Positions 26,552 to 35,826 are shown, numbered from the stretch's first letter. The stretch: 64,000 nt of DNA from Allorhizobium undicola ORS 992 = ATCC 700741 (GCF_000621665.1 NZ_JHXQ01000013.1:1-64000); one strand, 5' to 3'. Notes: generated by a model not told the origin, from the sequence alone. Program-made: numbers and translations.

Positions 26552-27697
26552 ATGAAGACGTCTGCAAATTGGAGTTATCCCACGGAAATCAGAATTGGCC
26601 GTGGACGCATAGAGGAACTGGCCGAACAATGCCGCGCGCAGGGCATGGAGCGGCCGCTGCTGGTGACAGACCGGCATCTGGTGGGCATGGCCATTACCCG
26701 CACCGCGCGCGAGGTGCTTTCCGATGGCGGCTTGCAGCACGCGGTATTCAGCGAGGTGGACCCCAACCCGACGGAGCGTCACGTTCAGGCGGCGCTGGCT
26801 GCCTTTCGCGCCGGTGGTCATGACGGCGTGGTGGCGCTTGGCGGCGGTTCGGCCATGGATATTGGGAAATGCGTTGCCTTCATGGGCGGGCAAAGCCTGC
26901 CGCTCTGGCATTTCAGCTGGGGAACGGAAGGCTGGCGGGATGCCGATCCGAATGGCATCTATCCGGTTATCGCGCTGCCCACCACGGCTGGCACGGGGGC
27001 GGAGGTTGGCTATGCCTGCGTGATTACCGAGGAGCAGAGCCATAGCAAGAAGGCTATCTACCACCCGCAGCTTCTGCCCAATGTGGTGATCTGCGATCCC
27101 GAACTGACGGTGGGTATGCCGCGCACTATTACCGCCGGTTCCGGTCTCGATGCTTTCGCCCATTGCCTGGAATCCTATTGCACCTCGCTTTATCATCCCA
27201 TGGGGCAGGGCATCGCCATCGAGGGAATGCGGCTCATCAAGGAATTCCTGCCGCGTGCCTATCGCGATCCGGTGGATCTGGAAGCGCGTATCAACATGAT
27301 GTCGGCCTCGATCATGGGGGCGGTGGCGCGGGAAAAGGGGGTCGGCGCCATGCACGCGCTTTCCCATCCCATCGGCTCGCTGTTCAATACCCACCACGGC
27401 ACGACCAATGCGGTGGTGATGCCAATGGTGCTGGCCTTCAACCGCAAGGTCATTGAAAAGAAAATCGACAGGCTTGCCAGCTATCTCGATATTCCCGGCG
27501 GCTTCGATGGTTTCCATGACTTTGTGCTGGGCTTCCGGCAAACGCTCGGTATTCCCGAAAACCTGACCCAGCTTGGCGTGCCGAGAGACCAGATTTCCGC
27601 GCTCGTGCCACTGGTGCTGAAAGATCCGACGGGCAGGACCAACCCTGTGAAGCTGACCGAGGAAAATGTGCCGCTGCTGCTGGAAGCCTGCTTCTGA
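26552..27697 (+). CDS. iron-containing alcohol dehydrogenase
   Basis: This 381-residue group III dehydrogenase has the NAD-binding region GVVALGGGSAMDIGKCVAF (about residues 89-107) and ALPTTAGTGAEV, and the metal ligands Asp and His in GLDAFAHCLE (about 197-206), His in MHALSHPIGS and His in NTHHGTTNAV. The family uses Fe2+ or Zn2+ and covers 1,2-propanediol, ethanol, 4-hydroxybutyrate and related substrates. The neighbouring permease may supply its substrate's precursor; a GABA to succinic semialdehyde/4-hydroxybutyrate route is one idea without direct evidence. The sequence GGATATGTTTATAT upstream (26469-26482) partly matches the methionine operator but lacks the left arm. Confidence 0.9.
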   Translation: MKTSANWSYPTEIRIGRGRIEELAEQCRAQGMERPLLVTDRHLVGMAITRTAREVLSDGGLQHAVFSEVDPNPTERHVQAALAAFRAGGHDGVVALGGGSAMDIGKCVAFMGGQSLPLWHFSWGTEGWRDADPNGIYPVIALPTTAGTGAEVGYACVITEEQSHSKKAIYHPQLLPNVVICDPELTVGMPRTITAGSGLDAFAHCLESYCTSLYHPMGQGIAIEGMRLIKEFLPRAYRDPVDLEARINMMSASIMGAVAREKGVGAMHALSHPIGSLFNTHHGTTNAVVMPMVLAFNRKVIEKKIDRLASYLDIPGGFDGFHDFVLGFRQTLGIPENLTQLGVPRDQISALVPLVLKDPTGRTNPVKLTEENVPLLLEACF

Positions 27698-27970
27698 GGC
27701 TTAGGGCGCGGGGCCAAGGATACCGAATCACCTGTGCCGCATTGGGCCGCAGACGCCCCCGCGCTTTTCGAAAATCTGCCGCGAACATGGCTGGAAAAGG
27801 ATGATTCATTGAATTTATTAGTGGATTTGAATGCAACTTTTGATGAAAGTTAACTCATCGATACGTGGTTATTGATTTGTTAACCAAATTGAGCAAACCT
27901 TCATGAACCGGGCACGATGAAACCGGTGCCTGACAGAGCGATGAGTGGCTCACCACGCGCAGAGGATAAC

Positions 27971-28684
27971 ATGCCGGTCATCTCATTTGCCAATGCCAAA
28001 GGTGGAGCAGGTAAAACCACGGCAGCGCTGCTGCTGGCAACGGAACTGGCCCATCAGGGCTACCGCATCACCATTATCGACGCCGACCCGCAGGGCTGGA
28101 TCAGCCAATGGGGCAATATTGCCTGTCCCCAACACAATATCGAGGTGATTTCGCATGTCACCATCGGCAATCTGCAAGGCCACATCCGCGAGGGTCGCAA
28201 TAACTCCGACTATATCATCATCGATCTGGCCGGTGCGCGCGACGCGCTTGTCACCATGGCAATCGGTCTTTCCGACCATGTGATGATCCCGGTGCAGGGC
28301 TGCGCGATGGACGCCAAGGGGGCGGCCCTCATTCTCGACCTTATCGAACAGATGCGGATTGCCGGAAATCTTGTCATTCCTCATTCCGTGGTGCTGACGC
28401 GGGTGGCTTCCATGGTGACAACGCGGGCGCTTCTGGCCATCAAGGGGTTGCTGGCGGCCCGCGGCGTCAATGTCATCAACACGCCCATTGCCGAGCGCAA
28501 TGCCTTTCGCGACATTTTCGAAACCGGCGGCACGCTTTACAATATGGACCCGGCCAAGGTCAGCAATCTGGAACGCGCCCAGGAAAATTCCCGCGCCTTC
28601 GCCAGCGAGGTCATGAAGCTTCTGCCGGTGCGCGTGGTGCGCAGTTTTCGCCCTCGCATTCTGCGCTTTGGCAGCGCTGCCTAA
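27971..28684 (+). CDS. VirC1-like ParA-family ATPase
   Basis: The ATG at 27971 follows AGAGGAT and begins directly with the deviant Walker A motif: [27 protein letters not shown]. Other P-loop features are [14 protein letters not shown] (switch I) and [14 protein letters not shown] (Walker B). The 237-residue length and [17 protein letters not shown] opening match chromosomal relatives of VirC1, the T-DNA overdrive-binding ATPase, rather than plasmid RepA. No parB-type partner or centromere-like repeats lie beside it, so it is an orphan; a role in positioning a protein complex or DNA is plausible. It ends in a strong terminator. Confidence 0.85.
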   Translation: MPVISFANAKGGAGKTTAALLLATELAHQGYRITIIDADPQGWISQWGNIACPQHNIEVISHVTIGNLQGHIREGRNNSDYIIIDLAGARDALVTMAIGLSDHVMIPVQGCAMDAKGAALILDLIEQMRIAGNLVIPHSVVLTRVASMVTTRALLAIKGLLAARGVNVINTPIAERNAFRDIFETGGTLYNMDPAKVSNLERAQENSRAFASEVMKLLPVRVVRSFRPRILRFGSAA

Positions 28685-28721
28685 GCCGGGCATCGCGGGC
28701 AAACGTTGAAGAATTTGAAAC

Positions 28722-28748
28722 AAAACGCCCTGTAACGGGGCGTTTTTT
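28722..28748. terminator. intrinsic terminator between convergent genes
   Basis: AAAACGCCC (28722-28730) pairs with GGGCGTTTT (28738-28746) over 7 bases, with T and A tracts at the ends. It serves the ParA gene and possibly the L,D-transpeptidase gene from the other side. Confidence 0.85.
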
Positions 28749-28760
28749 CATTGTCAGGCG

Positions 28761-30089
28761 TCAATCCACGAATTCTACGGTTACGCCGGGCTGCACCATC
28801 TTTGCAAGCTCGGTTGCGTCCCAATTGGTCAGGCGAATGCAGCCATGGCTTTGGGTGCGGCCGATCTTGGAGGGTTCCGGCGTGCCGTGAATACCATAGG
28901 TGGGTTTGGAAAGGGCAATCCACACCGTGCCGACCGGGCCGTTAGGGCCGGGGGGAATGTTCAGCACCTTGTCATTATTGCCCTGCTGGAAGTTCAGCCT
29001 GGGATTATAGGTGTAGCCGGGATTGAAGGCCACGCGCTCCACCGTGACGGTGCCGGACGGTGAGGGCGTATCGGAAGAGCCGATGCTGGCGGGGTAGGCG
29101 GCAAGAAGCTGGCCCTGATCGTCATAGGCAAACACCTGCTTGCGGCCCTTGTCGGCCAGGATTTTCGCCACCTTGCCGCCCGCATTCTGCTGGCCGAGAT
29201 TGACCACCTTGACCGTTGTTCCCGGAATGGTGAAATCCACGCCGGGATTGATGGCCTTGAGATAATTCTCGTCCATATGGAATTTTTCGGCCAGCATTTC
29301 GGTGGTGGAGGTATAGCTCAGGCTGGAAAGCATGGCTTTCTGGCTGTAGTCCTCCGGGATTTCCGCCACATAGGGGCCTGCGGCATCCGCCGCGGTAATG
29401 GTGTAGCTGGTGAAGGGCATACCGCCATTCATGCGCAGCCGTTCCATGATGGCATCGGTATTTTTCGTGTCCAGCGTTTCGCCGGTCTTCTGCTGCCAGG
29501 CCTCGATGGCCTTCTGCACGTTCTGGCCCATATGCCCGTCAATGGCGCCCGGCGAAAAGCCTTCCCGGTCGAGAAAGACCTGAAGTGCGGTGATTTCCGG
29601 CTTGGCGGGTCCGCTGGCGCTGATTTGCGGGGCGCTCTGGCGCGGCATTTCGTTTTGCCGCCCTGTTGCATAAGGCGAGCGCTCGCTGCCTTGCGGATAG
29701 GGCTGCTCCAGCGCCTCGCCGGAACCATCCTGCATATCGTCGGGAATGCCGGAGGTAATCACATCGTCGTCGTAACCGCCGCCGGAGGGCGCGGGGGGGT
29801 AATAATCCTGCCGGTAGCGATCGCCGCCGCGCCGTCCGTAAACGACGTCGGCTGGCATTTCCGTGGCGACGAGATTGCCGTAGCGGTCGATCAGCACCTT
29901 GTGACCGGCCCGGTCGCGGGCAATGGTAACAGCGCCGCGTTCCGGCACATAGTCCAGCACCTCGCCCGAGGGAGTGATCAACACCGTGCCACCGTTTCCG
30001 TAGCCGTAAGGGTCACGGGCAAGAACCGGCCCACAGGCCGTCGAGGCGAGAGCGACTGCGAGAAAAACGGATTTGCGAAGGCGCGGCAC
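28761..30089 (-). CDS. L,D-transpeptidase (YkuD) with peptidoglycan-binding domain
   Basis: Makes 3-3 peptide cross-links or anchors proteins to peptidoglycan. The GTG at 30089 gives a proper signal peptide (MPRLRKSVFLAVALASTACGPVLA); a TTG at 30125 is another possible start. After a Gly/Pro/Tyr-rich linker comes a PG-binding helix bundle (about residues 165-220, LQVFLDREGFSPGAIDGHMGQNVQKAIEAWQ), a LysM-like segment (TTEMLAEKFHMDENYLKAINPG) and a C-terminal YkuD domain with catalytic His and Cys in IHGTPEPSKIG and TQSHGCIRLTNWDA. Rhizobiales rely strongly on such enzymes during polar growth. It is transcribed alone, convergent with the ParA gene. Confidence 0.92.
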   Translation of the reverse strand: MPRLRKSVFLAVALASTACGPVLARDPYGYGNGGTVLITPSGEVLDYVPERGAVTIARDRAGHKVLIDRYGNLVATEMPADVVYGRRGGDRYRQDYYPPAPSGGGYDDDVITSGIPDDMQDGSGEALEQPYPQGSERSPYATGRQNEMPRQSAPQISASGPAKPEITALQVFLDREGFSPGAIDGHMGQNVQKAIEAWQQKTGETLDTKNTDAIMERLRMNGGMPFTSYTITAADAAGPYVAEIPEDYSQKAMLSSLSYTSTTEMLAEKFHMDENYLKAINPGVDFTIPGTTVKVVNLGQQNAGGKVAKILADKGRKQVFAYDDQGQLLAAYPASIGSSDTPSPSGTVTVERVAFNPGYTYNPRLNFQQGNNDKVLNIPPGPNGPVGTVWIALSKPTYGIHGTPEPSKIGRTQSHGCIRLTNWDATELAKMVQPGVTVEFVD

Positions 30090-30273
30090 GGCGGTGATTT
30101 CCCAGATTGATATATGATCGCTCAAACACGCGAATCTTGTCTCTAATATGGAGAAGCGAGACGGGATGTAAATAATTGCTTAAGCATTCTTTCCGTCCAT
30201 TTTTGCGGTTGAGCATTTCGAATAAAAATGAAAAACCCCTGATGACGTGCGGTGAACGGGAGAGGAGCCGAAC

Positions 30274-31095
30274 ATGAAGCTGAAGGCCATGCGCGGTCCG
30301 CAGGTGGAGCTTGATCCAGCTTCTGTGCTGGATATACGCAGCCTTGTGATGGACGGCGTCGATCTTGCGCCGGGGCGCGCCATTCCCGATGACGGCGATG
30401 CGCGCATCGACCATTCGCTGGAAGGGTTTCTGTTCACCTGCGGCCCCGACCACATCCGCCATCCCTTTCCCATGGCCGATGGCAGCGGCCGGAAATATCC
30501 GCTGCATGGCTCGTTTTCATCGCATCCGGCGATGATTGTCGCGCAGGGGCAGGATTTCTGCCGCGCCGTCGTCGAGATATGTCATGCCGATGGCGGCCAT
30601 TCGCGGCTGGAACGGCACTGGCATATTGATGGCGAGGGGCGCGTGCGGCTGGCCGACCGGCTGGTGAATACGGGACAGCAGGCTTTTCCGGCCTTTCTCA
30701 TGTATCATATGAATATCGGCGCGCGGCTTTTCGACGATGGCGTGCGGCTTGAAGGGGCAATGCTGGAGGGTGGTGGCTTTGGCTGGCGCTTCGGTAAAGA
30801 GCCGGGCGGCGTTTTCTGTGTGGCGGCGGGCGGCGAAGACCTTGCCACGCTCAGCCTTGGGCCAATGGCCAGCCTTGGCGGGCTTTCGCTGCATGTGGCC
30901 TTTTCCACCGCAACCTTGCCTTATCTGCAAATCTGGCGAAATCAGAAGGCGCCCGCCAATGTGCTTGGCATCGAGCCCGTTTCGCATGACTGGCTGGATC
31001 GCGACGTGCTGGAACGATCCGGTGCGTTTCTACCCTTGCAGCCCGGCGAGGCGCGGGACTTTGCCTTGCAGTTCTGGTTCGGCCCGGCTGATTGA
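30274..31095 (+). CDS. DUF4432/aldose 1-epimerase-like protein
   Basis: This 273-residue protein looks like the galactose-mutarotase superfamily branch of DUF4432: GFLFTCGPDHIRHPF, YPLHGSFSSHPA, ERHWHIDGEGRVRLADRLVNTG, FLMYHMNIGARLFDDG and WRNQKAPANVLGIEPVSHDW, with His and Glu positions equivalent to the mutarotase catalytic pair. It probably acts on a sugar or sugar acid anomer in the cytoplasm. Function within the family is not settled. It is divergent from the L,D-transpeptidase gene and precedes a phosphatase-like gene by about 100 bp. Confidence 0.75.
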   Translation: MKLKAMRGPQVELDPASVLDIRSLVMDGVDLAPGRAIPDDGDARIDHSLEGFLFTCGPDHIRHPFPMADGSGRKYPLHGSFSSHPAMIVAQGQDFCRAVVEICHADGGHSRLERHWHIDGEGRVRLADRLVNTGQQAFPAFLMYHMNIGARLFDDGVRLEGAMLEGGGFGWRFGKEPGGVFCVAAGGEDLATLSLGPMASLGGLSLHVAFSTATLPYLQIWRNQKAPANVLGIEPVSHDWLDRDVLERSGAFLPLQPGEARDFALQFWFGPAD

Positions 31096-31198
31096 CGTTG
31101 GGTGTCATGCAGCGTAAGTCTTGCCCGGTTTTTCCGGGTTCGGCGTGCGTTTCCAGCCTCGTTCCCGGAAATGCGCTCAAAGCAGGAGGGATTGTTCC

Positions 31199-31534
31199 GT
31201 GAATATCAGACCGATCAATGAGGAATATTCCGTCAGCGGGCAGATTCAGCCGGCTGATCTCGATGAGATCAAGGCGATGGGCTTCAAATCCATCGTGTGC
31301 CACAGGCCCGACGGTGAAGAGGCGGGACAGCCCAGTTTTGCAGAAGTCGAGGCGCGGGCAAAGGAGCTTGGTCTTGCCATTCGCCATATCCCCGTCGGCC
31401 CCATGGGCGTGACGCCGGATGCCGTGGCCGCGATGGTGGACGCGCTGGACGATTTCGAGCGGCCCATGCTGGGCTATTGCCGATCCGGCGCACGCTCCAC
31501 CGCCACCTACGAGCATAGCCAGCGCCAGCGTTGA
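31199..31534 (+). CDS. BLH/DUF442-type phosphatase-like protein
   Basis: The start is GTG at 31199 after GCAGGAGGG. The 111-residue protein (MNIRPINEEYSVSGQIQPADLDEIKAMGFKSIVCHRPDGE) is the stand-alone form of the protein-tyrosine-phosphatase-like domain (TIGR01244) found at the N-terminus of beta-lactamase-hydrolase-like proteins. The CX5R signature is GYCRSGARST near residues 94-103. In plant-associated bacteria the fused form is tied to sulfide detoxification (BigR operon), but no such genes are adjacent here. The last few residues look short after the signature; otherwise the length is as expected. Confidence 0.82.
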   Translation: MNIRPINEEYSVSGQIQPADLDEIKAMGFKSIVCHRPDGEEAGQPSFAEVEARAKELGLAIRHIPVGPMGVTPDAVAAMVDALDDFERPMLGYCRSGARSTATYEHSQRQR

Positions 31535-31603
31535 ACAGCTTTCTTAAAGGTCCGGACATTCGACCCGTCCGGCCTGTCTTCAAACCGCAAGCAGGAGAAA
31601 TTC

Positions 31604-31945
31604 ATGTCCATCAAGCGTATCGAGCCCGGCAAGCGCATGAGCGGCGCCGTCGTCCACGGTAACACCGTCTATCTGGCCGGTCAGGTCGGCGAGGGCGCAA
31701 GCGTGACCGAGCAGTCCAAGTCGGCGCTGGCCGAAGTGGATCGCCTTCTGGCGCTGGCCGGTTCCGACAAGTCCAGGATCCTGCAAACGGTGATCTATCT
31801 TTCGGACATGTCCACCTTTGCGGAAATGAACGCCGTGTGGGAAGCCTGGATCGATCCGGCCAATCCGCCCGCCCGCGCGACCAGCGAAGCCGCGCTTGCC
31901 ACGCCGGATTACAAGGTTGAATTCATCGTGACGGCGGCAATCTGA
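31604..31945 (+). CDS. RidA-family enamine/imine deaminase
   Basis: This 113-residue protein of the RidA (YjgF/YER057c/UK114) family speeds the hydrolysis of reactive 2-aminoacrylate and similar imines. It shows AVVHGNTVYLAGQVGEGASVTEQSKSALAEVDRLLALAGSDKSRILQTVIYLSDMSTFAEMNAVWEAW and a terminal VEFIVTAAI strand. The catalytic Arg of classical RidA lies in a position like PPARATSEA here, so activity is plausible. It follows the phosphatase-like gene by 70 bp and is closed by a terminator, suggesting a short operon. Confidence 0.88.
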   Translation: MSIKRIEPGKRMSGAVVHGNTVYLAGQVGEGASVTEQSKSALAEVDRLLALAGSDKSRILQTVIYLSDMSTFAEMNAVWEAWIDPANPPARATSEAALATPDYKVEFIVTAAI

Positions 31946-31968
31946 TTGCTGTCGCCTGTGTAAAAATG

Positions 31969-31994
31969 AAGCCGGGAGCGATCCCGGCTTTTTT
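31969..31994 (+). terminator. intrinsic terminator
   Basis: AAGCCGGGA (31969-31977), loop GCGA, TCCCGGCTT (31982-31990), then TTTT. It ends the RidA gene. Confidence 0.88.
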
Positions 31995-32032
31995 CATAGG
32001 GTCAAGGTAAGCTCGCGCGCCGCTTTCGGCGC

Positions 32033-32965
32033 TCATGCGCGCTTCATGGCCTCTCGCGCCCACAGAGCAAAGGCTTGCGCGGCCTGTTGCGCGCCCCGTT
32101 CATGCAATGTCTCGTGGCGCATGTCATCGTGGATTGTCAGGTTCACGTGGTGCAGCCCGGCTTTTCTCAGTCTGGCAGCGAGATTGCGGGTGGCGCGCGC
32201 CTTGTTGGTTGCCGGATCCTGCCCGCCACCGGCAAGATGCACAGGCATATCCCTGGCCAACCGCGACAGGTTTTGCGGCGTGGCGGTTTCCAGCGAAAGC
32301 TGCATGACGTCCAGCCACAGCGAGATACTGGCCGGAAAGCCGCAGAGCGGATCGGCGATATAGGCGGCAACCTCCTGCTCGTCTCGGGAAAGCCAGTCGA
32401 ACAATGTCTTGTGGCCGTCGATGGCTTTTCCCCAGCTTTCGAAGGTGGCGCGGTTCATGATTTCGCTTGGAACGTCGGAGCCTTTCAGTGCCCGTTCGAT
32501 CTTCAGAACAAGGCGGCCAACATGGCCGGGCAAGCCCAGATCGAAATTCGAGTTCCACACGGCAAGCGCCTGAAAAAGATCGGGAAAGCGGGTTGCGGCC
32601 GAGAGCGCGATCAAGCCGCCCATGGAATGGCCGAAGAGAAGAACCGGAAGGCCGGGATGATTGCTGACAGCCAGCTCGCGCATGGCGCGCAGATCTTCCA
32701 CCACCCGGTTCACGCCGTTGGCATGGGCAAAGCGGCCAAGCGGCGCGCCGGGCGCCTTCGTATGGCCATGGCCGCGATGGTCATGGGCATAGGTTTCGAA
32801 ACCGGCATCGGCAAGGATTGCAGCGAAATCCGCGTAACGGGCGCAATGTTCGGCAAGGCCGTGCGAAAGAAGCGCTATGCCGCAGGGCGTGCCGCGGGCC
32901 GGTTGAAAACGATAAGCCAGCCGTGCGCCATCCCCTGTCGCCAGATAGGCAATTGATCCGAACAT
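32033..32965 (-). CDS. alpha/beta hydrolase, monoacylglycerol lipase-like
   Basis: The ATG at 32965 follows GGAGGAG, giving 310 residues (MFGSIAYLATGDGARLAYRF). Fold features: oxyanion-hole strand LLSHGLAEHCARYADFA (the SHGLAEH motif of Hydrolase_4/lysophospholipase L2 proteins), AHDHRGHGHT, the nucleophile elbow GHSMGG (about residues 100-105), the acid in AGGGQDPATNK and the catalytic His in HDDMRHETLHE. It likely releases fatty acids from lysophospholipids or monoacylglycerol in the cytoplasm or at the membrane. Divergent from the RNase T2 gene. Confidence 0.9.
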   Translation of the reverse strand: MFGSIAYLATGDGARLAYRFQPARGTPCGIALLSHGLAEHCARYADFAAILADAGFETYAHDHRGHGHTKAPGAPLGRFAHANGVNRVVEDLRAMRELAVSNHPGLPVLLFGHSMGGLIALSAATRFPDLFQALAVWNSNFDLGLPGHVGRLVLKIERALKGSDVPSEIMNRATFESWGKAIDGHKTLFDWLSRDEQEVAAYIADPLCGFPASISLWLDVMQLSLETATPQNLSRLARDMPVHLAGGGQDPATNKARATRNLAARLRKAGLHHVNLTIHDDMRHETLHERGAQQAAQAFALWAREAMKRA

Positions 32966-33155
32966 CGGCTCCTCCAGATTTCCTACGCCGAATAGAAACG
33001 CGATTTTTCGCTTGAAGACAATGGCTTGCCGGAAATCCTCTGCCATTTTGGTGTTGGGTGATCGCGCAGATAAAGGGCGTTTGTGGCTTAATTCATTGGC
33101 CTTTGCTCGCATAACGTTTATGTAAAGGGCGGCTTTACGCTCGCTGGAGATCTTC

Positions 33156-33884
33156 ATGCGTTTTGATCGTCTTGTGCTTTGCCTGCTTGTCGCAGGCGCC
33201 CCCCTTGGTATTGCGCCCGCCGAGGCGCAGGTTCGCGGCAAGACCACCGCGCTTCTGGCGGTAAGCTGGCAGCCTGCCTTTTGCGAAACCCGTCCGGACA
33301 AGCCGGAATGCCGCAGCCAGACGGCGGATCGCTTCGATGCCAGCCATTTCACCCTCCATGGCCTGTGGCCGATGCGCAGCAATTATTGCGGCGTGAGTCA
33401 GGCAGACATCGAGGCGGACAAGGCGGGCAAGTGGACGAGCCTTCCGTCCGTCGAACTGGCGCCAGAGACGAAAGCCGCGCTGGACCGCGTGATGCCGGGA
33501 ACGCAATCGGCACTGGAGAGGCATGAATGGATCAAGCACGGCACCTGCACGGGGCAGAGCCAGCAGGACTATTTCGCCGATGCGCTGGCGCTGATGGATG
33601 AATTGAACGCTTCACCCGTTGCCAGTCTGTTTGCCCGCAATGTCGGGCAGGTCGTGACGGCTGCCGCCGTGCAAAATGCCTTTGACGAGAGCTTCGGCAA
33701 GGATGCAAGCCGCCGCGTGAAGATGCGCTGCGAGCGCGACGGGGATCGGCGGATCATCACCGAACTGACCATCGGCCTTGGCGCGACCGCCGCCAAGGCG
33801 CCGCTTGCCACCCGCATACAGGCGGCGGGCGGCACGAAATTCGATTGCGATGAGGGTGTGGTTGATGGCGTGGGCCTGCAATGA
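33156..33884 (+). CDS. ribonuclease T2, secreted
   Basis: Endoribonuclease acting in the periplasm or outside. It has a signal peptide (MRFDRLVLCLLVAGAPLGIAPAEA) and both active-site signatures: CAS1 FTLHGLWP (about residues 63-70) and CAS2 HEWIKHGTC (about 122-130), with the two His and Glu needed for catalysis. Cys pairs are as in the family. 242 residues is a normal length. It cleaves single-stranded RNA through 2',3'-cyclic phosphates, probably for nucleotide salvage. The next gene starts 16 bp downstream on the same strand, so they may be cotranscribed. Confidence 0.95.
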   Translation: MRFDRLVLCLLVAGAPLGIAPAEAQVRGKTTALLAVSWQPAFCETRPDKPECRSQTADRFDASHFTLHGLWPMRSNYCGVSQADIEADKAGKWTSLPSVELAPETKAALDRVMPGTQSALERHEWIKHGTCTGQSQQDYFADALALMDELNASPVASLFARNVGQVVTAAAVQNAFDESFGKDASRRVKMRCERDGDRRIITELTIGLGATAAKAPLATRIQAAGGTKFDCDEGVVDGVGLQ

Positions 33885-33900
33885 CCGAGGGCGGTTCGCA

Positions 33901-35655
33901 ATGGAGCGCATCCTTGCGCCGCGATTTTCGGGTGTTGTGCTTTTCCTGCTGGGCCTTTTGCTGATTGCTTTCGACCTGCTGGATGGCACGCTGTTTCTGC
34001 GCGACATCGATGACCAGTTGCGGGCCTGGCAGATCAGGGTTTTTCACGAGGGGCTGGTTTCCTTTCGTGACCTCACGCTTCCCGGCATTGCGATGCCGGA
34101 GCCTTATATTTCGCCCTGGTCGCGGCTGGTGGATGTGCCCTATCTGGGGCTTGCCTGGCTTTTTGGTTTTTTTCCCGGAGTGACTGATCCGTTGGCGCTT
34201 GCCTTTCAGGTCTGGCCCTTGTGCATGTTGCTGCCCTTTTGCCTGATGGCGGGCGGTGTGTTGCGGCCGGGCTTCGAGCATTCCGGCTTCGATGCACGTT
34301 TGCGGGGCCTGGTGCTTGTTCTTGCCGCTGCGCTGATGACGATCGGCTTCGGGGAGTTCGCGCCCACGCGGATCGATCATCACAATGTCCAGATCCTTGC
34401 CCTGACCGCAGCAATGTACGGCCTTTGCCGCTGGGATGCCGCGGGGGCGGCGCTGGTGGGAGTGGGATGCGCCGTCTCGCTGTTGATCGGTCTTGAGGGC
34501 CTGCCCATGCTGGTTATCGTGCTGGGCGGGTTGGCGCTGGCGGATCTTTTGCAGCTGCCCGGCGCTGCCGCCATGGCCCGCCGCAGCGGGGTGTGGCTGG
34601 CGGGATCCCTTGCACTTGGCGGATGGATCTTTGCCGGCCCTGCCGCGATGGCCGAAACCGTCTGCGATGCCTTTTCCGCCCCCTATCTCTTCCTGATGGG
34701 AGCGGCCGGGCTGGTTCTGACCGCAGGCGGCGCCATCAAGGAAAGGGGGAGGCTGCCCTTGCGCAAGGGCCTGATTTATGGGCCGGGCGGCTTGTTTGCG
34801 CTGCTGCTTGCCGCATGGCTCTTTTCCGAATGCCTTGCCGGACCCTATCAGATGATCGATCCTCTTTCGAAAGAGCTCTGGCTGTTGCGGGTGGATCAGG
34901 AGCATGGCATTGGCCAGTTCTTCCGCAATGGCCAATATGGCTTCGGGTTTTTAGCCTTCCTGTGGTGCGCGGTGGTCATTTTCGCGCTGCCGGTGGTTTT
35001 CTCCCTGGCGCGCCGCAGACCGGGCCTGTTGATCGCATTTTGCCTCGCCGCCGTCAGCCTCCTTCTTACATTGGTGCTGACCCGCTATATTCGTTTTGCC
35101 GCCGCTTTCGTGCCGCTCTTCCTGCCCTTGGCGATGACCGGCCTCATCCGGCCTGCATGGTGGAGCAAGGGGGCCGTTATTGCGGGGTTTCTCGCCATGG
35201 CCGGACTTGCGCTGATCAATCCGTCGCAAAGGAAGGTGCTGGATGTTGCCAATGCCATGGCCTATGTTCAGTGTGACCGCGAAGATCACGCCGTTCTCGC
35301 TCAGGTTCCGCCGGGCCGCCTGTTCATGCCGCAGGGCGATGCGCTGAACGTGGTGACAGAGGGGCATTCCGGCTTTACCGTCAATGCCATTCCTTATCAC
35401 CGGGCCGCGCCGGCATTGAAACAGGCTTTCACGGTGTTTCTGGGCGAGGATGCCGAAAGCTGGCGCAAGCCGCTTGCGCCATACGATTATCTGGCGATCT
35501 GCCGTCCGGTTTTGCCGATGCAAGCGGACGGCAAGACACTTTTCGGGCAGCTCGCGGCAGGCAAGGCTCCCGCATGGTTGCAGGCGCTGAGCGATCCTCC
35601 AGCCCGTTTCCAGCTTTACCGGATCGACCACCCGGCGCTGGCGCAAGGCCGTTGA
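33901..35655 (+). CDS. polytopic membrane protein, possible GT-C-type glycosyltransferase
   Basis: This 584-residue protein has about 11-12 transmembrane helices and a C-terminal soluble part of about 130 residues. An early periplasmic loop with LPGIAMPEPYISPWSRLVDVPYLG and a later FAPTRIDHHNVQILALTAAMYGLC segment resemble in style the acidic/His motifs of GT-C glycosyltransferases and oligosaccharyltransferase-like proteins that use lipid-linked sugars. The C-terminal domain (FMPQGDALNVVTEGHSGFTVNAIPYHRAAPALKQAF) looks like part of the periplasmic domain that reads the lipid-bound donor. No exact family is recognised. Start ATG 33901 has only a weak GAGGGCGG site. Confidence 0.55.
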   Translation: MERILAPRFSGVVLFLLGLLLIAFDLLDGTLFLRDIDDQLRAWQIRVFHEGLVSFRDLTLPGIAMPEPYISPWSRLVDVPYLGLAWLFGFFPGVTDPLALAFQVWPLCMLLPFCLMAGGVLRPGFEHSGFDARLRGLVLVLAAALMTIGFGEFAPTRIDHHNVQILALTAAMYGLCRWDAAGAALVGVGCAVSLLIGLEGLPMLVIVLGGLALADLLQLPGAAAMARRSGVWLAGSLALGGWIFAGPAAMAETVCDAFSAPYLFLMGAAGLVLTAGGAIKERGRLPLRKGLIYGPGGLFALLLAAWLFSECLAGPYQMIDPLSKELWLLRVDQEHGIGQFFRNGQYGFGFLAFLWCAVVIFALPVVFSLARRRPGLLIAFCLAAVSLLLTLVLTRYIRFAAAFVPLFLPLAMTGLIRPAWWSKGAVIAGFLAMAGLALINPSQRKVLDVANAMAYVQCDREDHAVLAQVPPGRLFMPQGDALNVVTEGHSGFTVNAIPYHRAAPALKQAFTVFLGEDAESWRKPLAPYDYLAICRPVLPMQADGKTLFGQLAAGKAPAWLQALSDPPARFQLYRIDHPALAQGR

Positions 35656-35826
35656 CGGGCTGGAGACAATGGGATGGCAAGGAGCGGAAAAGCCGGACAG
35701 GGCGCGCCGCAGGCTGGCAAAATACGGCAAAAATGCCGTGGTTGCTTGCGCGGCGCATTGCCCCGGCGCGGGCTTTGGCCTACATAGCGGCAACTTTACC
35801 TTTCGACGCGCGGAGCAACATCACCC

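Noticed and set aside
27971-28684. Plasmid replication/partition protein RepA or ParA of a repABC system
   Set aside because: No RepB, RepC or parS repeats are adjacent; size and opening motif fit VirC1-like orphans.
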